Assembly: GCA_033297075.1 (NCBI GenBank)
Contig: MU858101.1
Coordinates: 144,291-208,290, forward strand
Length of the DNA stretch: 64,000 nucleotides
From: Rhypophila decipiens
Lineage: Eukaryota > Ascomycota > Sordariomycetes > Sordariales > Naviculisporaceae
Direction of reading: 5' to 3'
Position 1 is the first letter of the stretch; each line of letters starts with the position of its first letter. Both the position numbers and the translations under genes were made by a program. The notes beneath the pieces were generated by a model. The model worked only from the letters and a program-made list of their open reading frames with translations. It had not been told where the DNA came from and did not search any database. Below, in pieces: positions 34,851-44,290 of this stretch.

Positions 34851-35358
34851 TTAAGTTAGGACCCCGGGAAGTTAGCACCCCCTACATCTTAGTATACCTA
34901 GAAGCTAAAAAACGCCTATATTAATATACTACCCCCTATAACACAATAACATTATTAATTTTAAAGCTATTCATAAGTGTTACAACCTGACACCTGGGTA
35001 GGTACAGACTGCAAGGCAGGACGCCTAACGGGGGTTGACAGTTGGAAAGGAGGTTGTACGCGGTAAGTACTGCAAGTACTGTCACTGATCAGGTTTGGAC
35101 TCCCTTAAGCTGGGATCATGCTGATTGGCCACCCTTAGGCCCGCACTGCATGCCTGAGGCATCACAGCGTCATGAACCGCGCGGGGTCATGACATATTAT
35201 TACTAGAAAAGTAATTTAGAAGTATAGAGGATTTTTTTTAGCTTTCTTATAGTTATATAAAAAAAGAATTAACGTTAGCTATATTATAATCTTTGATTTT
35301 CGATCTTAATGGTATACTAAGATCTAGGGGGGGCCAACTTCCTGGGGTCCCAACTTAA
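34851..35358. mobile_element. 508-bp AT-rich element with 48-bp terminal inverted repeats
   Basis: Left end 34851-34898 and right end 35311-35358 are inverted copies matching at 43 of 48 positions; four of the five differences... are C/T or G/A type or single transversions near the inner part. Both ends begin TTAAGTT. The arms next to the repeats are very AT-rich, as after RIP, while the centre (34978-35194) is GC-richer. No coding frame, so non-autonomous. It lies inside the NLR intron 34835-35390, whose GTAACG donor and TTGTAG acceptor flank it. The TTAA ends could be the target duplication of a piggyBac-like transposase or part of the repeat. Confidence 0.7.
34978..35194. repeat. Possible 217-bp solo LTR nested in the 508-bp element
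   Basis: Begins TGTTACAACC and ends GGGGTCATGACA, i.e. TG...CA with partly complementary ends, as in fungal LTRs, and its base composition is unlike the AT-rich arms on both sides. I find no clear 5-bp target duplication, so this is a weak call. Confidence 0.3.
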
Positions 35359-35947
35359 TACGTGGGCGCTTTGGGACGGGTGCACGTTACCTTACGGATA
35401 TGAGAACATGAAACTGGAGGTTATCTTGATAAACCTTGAGTTGCTTAAGCAGCTCCTCCAGATCTGATCCAGTTCAGGCTTCCTGAAGAGCAGCTGTCAC
35501 GCTTCTCCAAATTCGGCCTTTTCCGCCTTCCTCAGCCGCCCTCAGTTTCTGGAGTTTCTCTAACAGCTTCGTGGCGATGTCCTTACAATTCTGGGCCATC
35601 ACCATTTCGGGACTGTTGAGCGTTGTATCCCGTGGCATGTAAAGGCCTAGCACAGTTGAATGAGCAGCCAATATCCTCATCGTATCTTGGAGTTTCGCTC
35701 CATCCGCCCGTACCGAAATGCCTTGAACTTTGTTATGAACATTATCGACCTGGATGCCGGAAGCGCGTCGATCAAGTCTGGCTGCAACGAGCACAAAGTC
35801 CTTGAGCATGTTTTGGAGACGGACTCGATTACGCCCCTCGTCCCGAGCTTCTGTGTAGATGTTGTGAACTCTCGAAACGAACTTGAAAGCGAACTCAACA
35901 AATTGAATCACGTTCCCTTCCAGTGCGAGTGCCTCGAGGCCTTCCAT

Positions 35948-36695
35948 GACTGCTGCGAATAACCATCCGTGGCTGTGGCAGGTTGGTGAGTTTGTCCAAC
36001 AAAGCGAATATTACTTGAGGGCTTGAATGAGTTGATTGTTATGAGGGACGAAAATGCACTATTACTACGAGGGATTTCCACGTCTTACTTCCCCGCAGGC
36101 CTCTGGCTTATACAGTGATACAGATATGTGGTGCAACTGGTCTTTTATCTATGCTTCTCGGCAAAGTTGGCCAGCAGCAGTCTGCCTAGCGCGGTACGCC
36201 TCGACACCCCTCGCATGCAGACTATCGCTCACATGCCACCAATCGAGTGCATCTTAGGCCATCTCTCGGTGAGGGTGGTTTATTGTAGGGGAAAAGGCTG
36301 TTTTTCTAGCCGGCTGTCATGCGGGGAATGTTGTGTACGTATGAAAAAGTGGTTGTGGATGTATGATTGCTCATCAAGAAACGCACTAGCCACTACCAGT
36401 AGTTCCTTGTCGATAGAACTGAACTTGGCACCTGGGCTTGGCACTTGCACTAAACTGCCGTTCTCCCTCAAAATACCAAAGTTGTATCCGTATCCGTACT
36501 ACGGACCCAAGAACTGTCGCTGAAGGATCAGGTCATCAGGGCCAAATAGCGCTGTGCCCAGGCACGATGTAATGCTACTAACTGATTTGGCGGCCCAGCT
36601 CGGCGCGAGCCATGCGTATAAGACTCGCGTCGTCCAACATAACCCATTTACTTGACTATTTCCATGTTCCACCCTCCTCATCTCTCACCGTCAAC
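35948..36695. other. Divergent gap between NLR pseudogene and GMC gene
   Basis: Should hold the old NLR promoter and the GMC gene promoter. No repeats or small genes recognised. Confidence 0.4.
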
Positions 36696-38687
36696 ATGGT
36701 GAAGCTCATTGCATCTTTGGCCGTATTAGGTCTGGCAATCCCGTCTTCTGTTCTCGCAGGTGCACAAAGGCCTGGCGGCGAAGAGTACGATTATATCGTC
36801 GTCGGAAGCGGGCCAGGAGGTGGGCCGATCGCGTCAAACCTCGCGCGGGCCGGTCATTCGGTGTTGCTGATCGAGGCCGGCGACGACCAGAGCAACAATC
36901 CCAACTCGGAGATTCCTGGTTTCTTCCCCTTCGCCTATGTCGACTCGACAATGCGATGGGACTTTTTTGTCCGCAATTACGCCAACGACACCCTGACCCT
37001 TCAGAACAACCACCTCACGTGGCGCCGGTCCGATGGATCCTTCTATGTCGGACGTGACCCGCCGCCGGGGGCTACCTTGCTGGGTCTCTACTACCCCCGA
37101 GGCGGGACCCTGGGAGGCAGCTCTGCCGTCAACGCGATGGGGACGGTGCTGCCAAGCGAAAGTGACTGGCAAAACATTGTCGATCTGACGGGCGACAGCA
37201 CCTGGGACCCGGCGCACATGCGCGACATCTTCCGGAGGATCGAAAGCAACCACCACCTTCCACCGGGTACTCCGGGTCACGGTTTCGACGGCTACCTTGA
37301 CACCAATCAGGGCAACCAGTCCATTTGGGATGGCCAGACCGACCTCCTCTCAGCATTGGCCACCATTTCTGGCGGACTTGGACAAGATCCAACACACATC
37401 CTCGACAACCTAATCCAGGACGTCAACTCGGCCAATCCCAACCGTGACCAAGCCCAGGGAGTCTTCGGACAAACCCTTCACGTCAACGCTTCCAACCGTC
37501 GCTTCAGCTCCCGCGACCGTATCCTCTCGACAGCTCGAGCGACCAAGCCAAACGGCAAGCCCAAATTCCCCTTGACCGTCCAGCTCAACACCCTCGCCAC
37601 CAAGGTCCTCTTCAAGACCATGCCACCAAAGGCCAATGCCAGGCCCAAAGCCATCGGCGTCGAATTCCTTCGCGGAGCCTCCATCTACCGTGCCGACCCA
37701 CGGTCATCTGCTAGCGCAGGCGGCACACTTGGCCGCGCCTTCGCCCGCAAAGAGGTTATCCTCTCTGGCGGCGCCTTCAACACGCCACAGCTCCTCAAGC
37801 TGTCCGGCATCGGCCCCGCCGCTGAGCTCACGCGGCACAACATCTCAGTCCTCGTTGATCTCCCCGGCGTGGGCGCTTCCCTCCAAGACAACTACGAGGT
37901 CCCCCTCGTCGGCAAAGCCACTCGTGCTTTCCTCTCTCCCCCTCCCGACCCCAACGATCCCCCCTGCAGCTTCGGAGCACCAGGTGACCCATGCGTTCCC
38001 CTCTGGCGTCAAGGCCAGGGTCCATATGCCCGGTTCAGTCTTGGGGATGCCATCTTTAGAAAAAGCGCCGTTGCCGTGGGGGACGAGCGCGACTTTTTCT
38101 TCCTCGGTAGTACCTTTGCCATTCGCGGCTTCTGGCCGCCCACGGATAGTGTTGTCTTTGACGGACCCGACACCTTTGCGCTCTCCACGGTCAAGATCCA
38201 CCCGCTCAGTAACAAGGGCGAGGTGCTGCTGAAGAGCAACGACCCGAGGGATACACCCGTCATCAGCTTCAATCTGTTTGATGGGGCCGGTACCGAGGCG
38301 GATCTAGATGCCTATGTCGATACCGTCAAGTGGGCGAGGCGAACACTCTCACAGATACCGGCGTCCCTCGGACCGGTGACGTTGGTCGAGCCTCCTTGTG
38401 TTGGAGGACCCATGGCGGCAGACGGGGGCTGTGATGACGCCAAGGACAAGGAGTGGATCAAGAGCCAGATCTTTGGGCACCATGCCACGAGCACTGCCAG
38501 GATTGGGGCTGATAATGATCCGCTGGCTGTGTTGGACTCCAAGCTTAGGGTGAGAGGGGTCAAGGGGCTGCGGGTTGTCGATGCAAGCTCTTTTGCGAGG
38601 GTGCCGGGTCCGTTCCCCTTGCTGCCTACCTTTATGTTGAGTGAGAAGGCCAGCGAGAGTGTGCTGCAGGATGCGGGCCGTTGGTGA
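36696..38687 (+). CDS. Secreted GMC oxidoreductase
   Basis: Single exon; 663 residues from ATG 36696, which has good context (CAACATGG) and starts a signal peptide MVKLIASLAVLGLAIPSSVL; an earlier ATG at 36612 would bury it. The FAD-binding motif VVGSGPGGGPIASNLA lies at about residues 35-50, the GMC signature GGTLGGSSAVNAMGT at about 137-151, and SGGAFNTPQLLKLSGIGP at about 353-370. The active-site region reads HHATSTARIG (first catalytic His present) and VPGPFPLLPTFMLSEKA; the usual second His/Asn is not evident. GMC enzymes oxidise alcohols or sugars and many release H2O2. Substrate cannot be named. Convergent with the peroxygenase gene. Confidence 0.88.
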   Translation: MVKLIASLAVLGLAIPSSVLAGAQRPGGEEYDYIVVGSGPGGGPIASNLARAGHSVLLIEAGDDQSNNPNSEIPGFFPFAYVDSTMRWDFFVRNYANDTLTLQNNHLTWRRSDGSFYVGRDPPPGATLLGLYYPRGGTLGGSSAVNAMGTVLPSESDWQNIVDLTGDSTWDPAHMRDIFRRIESNHHLPPGTPGHGFDGYLDTNQGNQSIWDGQTDLLSALATISGGLGQDPTHILDNLIQDVNSANPNRDQAQGVFGQTLHVNASNRRFSSRDRILSTARATKPNGKPKFPLTVQLNTLATKVLFKTMPPKANARPKAIGVEFLRGASIYRADPRSSASAGGTLGRAFARKEVILSGGAFNTPQLLKLSGIGPAAELTRHNISVLVDLPGVGASLQDNYEVPLVGKATRAFLSPPPDPNDPPCSFGAPGDPCVPLWRQGQGPYARFSLGDAIFRKSAVAVGDERDFFFLGSTFAIRGFWPPTDSVVFDGPDTFALSTVKIHPLSNKGEVLLKSNDPRDTPVISFNLFDGAGTEADLDAYVDTVKWARRTLSQIPASLGPVTLVEPPCVGGPMAADGGCDDAKDKEWIKSQIFGHHATSTARIGADNDPLAVLDSKLRVRGVKGLRVVDASSFARVPGPFPLLPTFMLSEKASESVLQDAGRW

Positions 38688-39968
38688 GCTTGTACTTGAT
38701 GACCCAAGCTGCCGCAAACACCAATATCCTCGCCGATTCACTCTCGCCTCTTTTCGACTTCTCCGTCGTGGCTGAAGATGAAACGGCCTGGTGCGTCCAA
38801 GAGCCCGAGTGACACCCCCAGATTTGCCCAGTCATCGGCCTCGGAGGTATCACTGTCGGCCGAGAAAGACCTTACTTGTTCATATGGTGATCATGGTACT
38901 TTTGAAAGGAAAGGAATAAGACCTAATTGTTGTTTATCGGCGTATGAAAGCAGATCAATTGGGTTTCGGGGAACTCTGCTGCTAGTAATAGGGACTACTA
39001 GAACTAGTACTTGTTCGTCTACCAATCTTAGTTATATATGTCCTTTTCGAATCGGGTTAGATACTGTCAAAATAAATAGGGTGGTAGTGGAAATAGCTTA
39101 GTCGTATCTTATACACTATAAAGCATCCTTCCCATTTGGGGCAATTCTTGCATGACCTCCCACCCGCGCAGCCACATGGCGTTGCGGCGCCACTCCCCGA
39201 GAAAAGGAGGTCCAGTCCCGTCTTCGTTCACTGAGTTAAGCTTACGTCAGGTACCAGGTCAGGCCCCAATCGGTATCGTCACTCCAACTTCGTTTCATAA
39301 TCCATTCCCACGAATATTAGGTGGTGTTATCTTCCATTTCTTTTGCTTCGGTTAGCTTTTGGTGTCAATTCTGTTATAAACTGTTGACGAGGAATTTTGC
39401 ATCGATGGGCTGGCTCAATTTGAAATGGAGCAAAAGTTTTTAACTAATGGATTGAGAAATTGACCTAGTAGGCAAGACGCTGGCACTGCCCGGGAAAGAG
39501 GGGGAAATCTAGGGGATGTCCTACAGGTTGTATTGGCCCCGTTTTATAAGCAGCTTATGACCCTGAAGCTGACGACATAGGCACAGAGCACCGCAAATGG
39601 TTTGGGGTTGAAGGATCTGCATGAGTTTTATCGCAAAAACGGAACCGTGATTGCTTGGTAGAGCAATCCCCACTATATTCTTTTACAAGTTTAAAAGGCG
39701 GCAGGGAGTCGGATTTATCTTGCTGCAAAGGAATCCGAGGTTACATCGCGATATCTGGATACATTAAAGGCGCTATCTACCTAACTTGGTAATATTCCGG
39801 CTACCCTGAGCCACAAGCTCTGTCAGATGAAACTGAGAGATGGTATGCGTGGTGAGAGATGGTATGCGTGGTATTAATGCCCGTTACTTGTAACCTGTCA
39901 AAAACACCAGTATATTTCCCTCTCATCATGTCCCGTTCTGTCTTTCAGTAATTATCAATACCTCCATC
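38688..39968. other. Intergenic region between convergent oxidoreductase genes
   Basis: 1.28 kb with both 3' ends and no gene I can support. It is AT-richer than its flanks and includes a 19-bp direct repeat at about 39835-39872. Confidence 0.45.
39835..39872. repeat. Two tandem copies of a 19-bp unit
   Basis: GAGAGATGGTATGCGTGGT occurs twice in direct succession. Probably a simple slippage duplication. Confidence 0.7.
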
Positions 39969-40151
39969 TCAAGCAGCCGCAGCAACTTTATCAGCCAAAT
40001 CGACAATATCCTGGTTGGTGATCACCACGGCCGATCGTTTGAATCCCTCCTTGTAGGGGATACGCTCTTCGCCTAGATAGGCCGTGTGCGAAATAGGTTA
40101 GGAATTAGAGTTCCACTTCAACCAAGAAATCGGTGTTATGAAATAGAACAC

Positions 40152-40182
<31 letters not shown>

Positions 40183-40980
40183 GAAAAGGGAACATACGAA
40201 ACATAACCTCAACCCATCTACTCTTGGCATTCCCCTCTGTACCCGTCCCGAAGACACCCAGGTACAAGGCCGACTCGAACTGGCTGAAGCGGTCTTCGCT
40301 CGTGGTGAAGTTGAGCGTCGGATTGGCCGCCGCGGCCGCGGTGATTCTGGCTCGCCGGGCCTTGGCGGCGGTTTCGATGCTGATTTTGTCCCGGGCAAAG
40401 AGGATCTTGGCTACGGGGGCAAAGATCTTGGGGTTGAAGGCGAGGTTGTTGCCAAAGTAGATGTCGTTGCGGGAGAGGGAGACGTCGTGTTCGATTACTT
40501 TTTGTTGTTGTTGATGGGTTAATTAGTTACCTAATAAATGGTGATGCAGTTGGCTCTTTTTCTCGTTTCACCTACCGCCGTGTTTGGCCAGGTCCTTGAG
40601 GTGGAGCGTGGTTGGATTTCCCGTAGTCGATGTAGTGGCTCCTAGTTCGGCGACTGGTCGGGTCGAAAGCGGACTGACGTTTAGTGCCTCGTCTAGAGCG
40701 TTGACGAGCTGGTCGATGGAGACATTATGTCCGTTGCGGGGGAGATAGCCGTGGTTGGCGAGCGCGTTGAGCATGGGACATGGGCTTCGGTCTGGGTTGT
40801 TGAGTGTGGTGATTAGTAAAACTCTTCCTGTATGAGGAGGTGGTTTTTGGTGTAATTAACTCTCATACAGTCGTTAGGCCCTGGCTTTCTGAATTCATGG
40901 TCGTTACCGCCGAGGCCGGGTAAGCCATATGCCACATTGCTGCTTACCATAGCGAGTACGATGGCGATCTTGAGATGCAT
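39969..40980 (-). CDS. Heme-thiolate peroxidase (unspecific peroxygenase family), secreted
   Basis: Four exons, 40980-40869, 40791-40576, 40497-40198 and 40072-39969, all introns phase 1; 243 residues. Start ATG 40980 gives a signal peptide (about 1-19). Seen: RSPCPMLNALANHGYLPRNG with the proximal heme-ligand Cys in PCP (about residue 43), then EHDVSLSR with the EHD-S motif (about 112) and, in exon 3, the segment with GTGTEGNAKSRW before the conserved EERIPY end. These define the chloroperoxidase/peroxygenase family, which uses H2O2 to oxygenate or oxidise organic substrates outside the cell. Length fits the short (family I) type. The third intron contains a 22-C tract. Confidence 0.9.
40151..40182. 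repeat. C22-A10 homopolymer tract inside a peroxygenase intron
   Basis: 22 consecutive C followed by 10 A, lying in intron 3 (40073-40197) close to the 5' splice site on the minus strand, where it reads T10-G22. Such tracts are mutation-prone and can form G-quadruplex-like structures in RNA. Confidence 0.9.
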
Positions 40981-42126
40981 GGTTGTTTGAGTTGTTGCTG
41001 GACGGCTGCTTGACAATTGCTGAATATGTCGGGAGATGACCAGATCGGAGAGACGGCTGAGAATGTAACAGTTGACAGGAATGGGTTTTATTTATGCCCC
41101 CTCGACATGGATGATCGACATCGCAAAAGTTCCATCAGCTCTCTGGTGCGAGGTGTGCTCTCGCATTCTCGATCCTCCCGGGTCTTCCTTCAAATGAGTT
41201 AGGTTTATATTTATCGTGAGGGTGTGTCCCAGATGCGACACTATCACATGGACCCCTGGTGCGTAAGCCAGCCAGGGCGTAGCAACCGCCCACCCCCGCA
41301 ATTCTGTTGTCGTGTTCTCGGTCCAGTTGGTGAGACGCATTCATATTGTGGAATTGGTGTTACATTGTGTGGCGGCTGGCACGGGACTAGTCCGAGGTAT
41401 TACCAAGAATGCCCATGACCCGTGCATGTATTGAGGTGGGCTACGAGGTTTTGCCGTGTTTGTGTTCTTTCTCATGCGTGAGATGGAGGTATGGGTTTCC
41501 CGTTAGCTGCAATATATGGAATCAAATTTACGTTTATGACTGACTACCTATGGCCCTCTCGACGCCGGACGTATCAAACAAACAGAAATCATTCGTGGAA
41601 AATGGAGTAATGACAAAAACCAAATCCACCTGCAAGTCGGAATCGTCCCCTTCCTAGTTGTAATATCTGGCATGCAGCCCAGGAAGTATCTCCAAATCCT
41701 TCTCCTTGTATTCGTATTTCCCTTCCTGTGATATCTTGGCCTCCACCTTGTCCCGCTGCTGTTGTGGCTGGCGAGCCTATCCCTAATGCCGCGATGGATG
41801 GTTGTACCATCCGAAGAAAACCCCATACAAAATAAAGTGGAGACACTGAAGACAGGGGTGCTGGGATGAAGCGCCAAGATTGATGGTGTGGTCCAAGCTT
41901 TCTCCCCGGATGGGATTTGACGATTGATGGAGACCCCAGATGGGTGGTCCAAGCTGTGGATTACATGACCCATTTGGGAGGTTTGAAAAGGGGTTAATTA
42001 AACCAGCAAAACGAGCAGGTTGCTAAAACTTTGTCGATGATAATTATATAAAGGATTTTCATCAAAAACCCATTCTTGCCGAAAGAAAAGTCTTATTCAT
42101 TTGCCCAAACACCCATTATTGCCCAA
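40981..42126. other. Intergenic region before the OrsD gene
   Basis: Holds the peroxygenase promoter. Minus-strand frames at 41548-41973 overlap each other in different registers and show no motif. The last 120 bp become AT-rich before the OrsD start. Confidence 0.4.
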
Positions 42127-43824
42127 ATGGAGCCATTTGTTAAATTGCCCGAATACCCATTTGTTATATGCAAGACGTGCCGATACGGGTGTGTAGCGAA
42201 TGAGGTAGCCATGCATTTGCGAAAGCAGCATCATGAAATCAAGCCCAGCGAACGGAGTAGAATTGTGAAGTTAGTGGAGGAAATCCCGGGGATTATTCCT
42301 AATAAGGCCGGATTGTCTAGGTTTCAATTTCCACCTGCTACAACCGAACCCATCCCATTTATTGCAGCACCCGAGATAGACGGCATACGATGTGACGAGT
42401 GTGGATTTGTCATCCGTACTATCCGGGGCATCCAAGGGCATTGCCGGGAGGAACACGGATGGGAAAATGATTGGAAAAGGGGCGGGAACGTGGCGAAGAG
42501 GGCTAGACAAGAACGAGCGTTACCATGGACTACGGGAGTACATTGCCAGCGTTTTTTCCCATCTCGTGCGGCTAGCCAGTGGTTCGAGGTTGGCCGGGGC
42601 AGCCAGGTGGCCGTGGTGGCCGTAGTATCTGCATCGGAGGAAACGATCGAGCAGCGGATTACACAAATCCACAAGGCACAGGCCAACAAGTTCGAGGAGA
42701 AAAAGCAACAGATCATCCAGGCCGGGGACGAGAAGGCCGAGCCCAGCCCGTGGTTACGGCGAGTCGGGTGGGCCGAGCATCTGCAAGGCTTGGACAGGGA
42801 GAGGTTACGGGAGTCCATGAGGCCGATCGGCGAGGACGAGGCCACGTTACAGCGGATGTGGGATAGCTTAAGTCGAGTCATTGACCAGGCGCGTGCGGTA
42901 GCCGTCCCAATGCGGGTTGGGCATGCTGTGCTATTCGAGGTCAACCGCAAGGAGGCCCATATGAAGGCCACTAAGCCATTCGACAGCCGGATGGAGGATG
43001 ACACGTGGGTACGGTACAGAGAAGTAATGAGAAAATTGCTGTGCTTTATCCAACGGACCCAGGATTGGGAGGACGAGGCCCGACCTCGGTATATGTTGAC
43101 GCAGAAGCAAGGCAGTTTATACGATGCGTTTGAAGACGTCGCCGAGCAGTACGGCCAGCAGGGGGTAGACGAAATGGTTCACCCGTCCGCGCTAGCGAGC
43201 GTACAGGCAATAGATCGGTTATGTTTGGACACGGTGGTTTCGTTATTGGATCACCAGTACACACATAGCCACTACGAGAGCGCCATGATCAGCGGGTTAG
43301 CGGTAATGGGGATCCGGGAGGATGGGGGGTGGGAGAGTGTAGAGAACTACACGCCGATCTATTCGGCAGTGATCAAAATGGCGCGAATGTTAGTGGTATA
43401 CCAGGCCTTTCTAGAACAGCAAGATGAGATCAAGGAGTTGGAGCAGAGGATGAGCAAAGAAGAGGCGAAGGCGGCCGCTACGGGGCTGTTTACCATTGTG
43501 CGCAAAAAGGTACGGCGGTTTCTGGTTGTAGTAGGTGAAAAGACAGAGCCGGGGCCGATCGATTGGATATTCGACGCGCGGACGTATGGGATGCGGATCC
43601 GATATACGATGACGGCAGCGCCGGCGATTGACTGGGTCGGGGAGCGGATATCGTACCAGCGAATCCGGTTCCACATGCATGACTTGTCGGATATGTTACA
43701 CGGGTTGGTCGAGGAGATGCGGGCGGTGATGGGCAGGTTGTTGCTCGTCGAAGGGGACGATTTTGGGTTGGTTCCCCGAGTGGAATGGACCAAGATCGAT
43801 TTTTATTCCGATGAATTCTCTTGA
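42127..43824 (+). CDS. OrsD (DUF3505) domain protein, probably transposon-associated
   Basis: Open frame from ATG 42127, 565 residues, no intron. The N-terminus carries two C2H2-like fingers of the OrsD type: FVICKTCRYGCVANEVAMHL...H and IRCDECGFVIRTIRGIQGHC...H, with LPEYPFVIC just before. Such domains occur in the OrsD protein of the orsellinic-acid cluster but far more often in repetitive fungal proteins linked to RecQ-like helicases of mobile or subtelomeric elements (my recollection of the family). Residues 200-560 are helical, without a helicase motif; it stops where fused relatives continue into the helicase. I see no polyketide genes nearby. Codon use is less GC-biased than its neighbours, fitting a mobile origin. 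Confidence 0.65.
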   Translation: MEPFVKLPEYPFVICKTCRYGCVANEVAMHLRKQHHEIKPSERSRIVKLVEEIPGIIPNKAGLSRFQFPPATTEPIPFIAAPEIDGIRCDECGFVIRTIRGIQGHCREEHGWENDWKRGGNVAKRARQERALPWTTGVHCQRFFPSRAASQWFEVGRGSQVAVVAVVSASEETIEQRITQIHKAQANKFEEKKQQIIQAGDEKAEPSPWLRRVGWAEHLQGLDRERLRESMRPIGEDEATLQRMWDSLSRVIDQARAVAVPMRVGHAVLFEVNRKEAHMKATKPFDSRMEDDTWVRYREVMRKLLCFIQRTQDWEDEARPRYMLTQKQGSLYDAFEDVAEQYGQQGVDEMVHPSALASVQAIDRLCLDTVVSLLDHQYTHSHYESAMISGLAVMGIREDGGWESVENYTPIYSAVIKMARMLVVYQAFLEQQDEIKELEQRMSKEEAKAAATGLFTIVRKKVRRFLVVVGEKTEPGPIDWIFDARTYGMRIRYTMTAAPAIDWVGERISYQRIRFHMHDLSDMLHGLVEEMRAVMGRLLLVEGDDFGLVPRVEWTKIDFYSDEFS

Positions 43825-44290
43825 TCGATTCTCAACATCTTTCTCGCTTGATAGTTAATAACGATACTTGTTTTATTTTTGTTCGCTGGATATCATGATG
43901 TTGCACAACGAGATCAATGAGAGTGCACCCACAATCTCCCTTTGATGACCAAACCTACTGCCTAGCTGCTCCAATGCCTGCCGCATCTCCCCATTTGTGC
44001 ATGATGTTCCGACCTTCAATGTCACTCGGCACCAACGCTTCCATTCCATTGGTCTGTTGGTTCTGCAATGTTTCGGTGTAACCACTGCCAGGGTCCGGCA
44101 TCAATCTCAATGAGCTACCTGCGTATAGGCGGACAGGAAAAAACCAAGTGATTTCTCCCGAGGTTCCCCTCATGGGTTCGTCGTTCGCGCATTAGTATTG
44201 TTGCGCATGATCTCTCCCACTCTCCTTTGGAAGACCACGTGTAGACTGTTTTTTGTATCAAGCCCATCAACAACATCATTTATGCACAGA
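43825..44290. other. Intergenic stretch before the flavoprotein gene
   Basis: 3' flank of the OrsD gene and promoter of the next gene. In-frame upstream codons extend the flavoprotein to 44198 but without a targeting signal I trust. Confidence 0.4.

Larger units (their letters stand above)
32347..35947 (-). pseudogene. NACHT-domain STAND/NLR protein, broken by a stop and two insertions
   Basis: Parts in order on the minus strand: N-terminal fungal STAND helper exon 35947-35391 (starts EALALEGNVIQFVEFAFKF) with TGA at 35474-35476 where the family has Trp; an intron 35390-34835 holding an inverted-repeat element; exon 34834-34744; a 111-bp insertion; then an open frame to 32347 with the NACHT core. 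Seen there: Walker A GEAGSGKST, Walker B VILFIDGLDEY, KVCASSRP and winged-helix-like FLWVKLVVKSLL. Removing the insertion and one target copy gives a continuous frame through VLESVTESYQN, total 978 codons counting the TGA. No WD40 or ankyrin repeats follow. Intact relatives sense non-self signals and activate cell death. A shorter NACHT-only product from 32347-34570 cannot be excluded. Confidence 0.85.
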
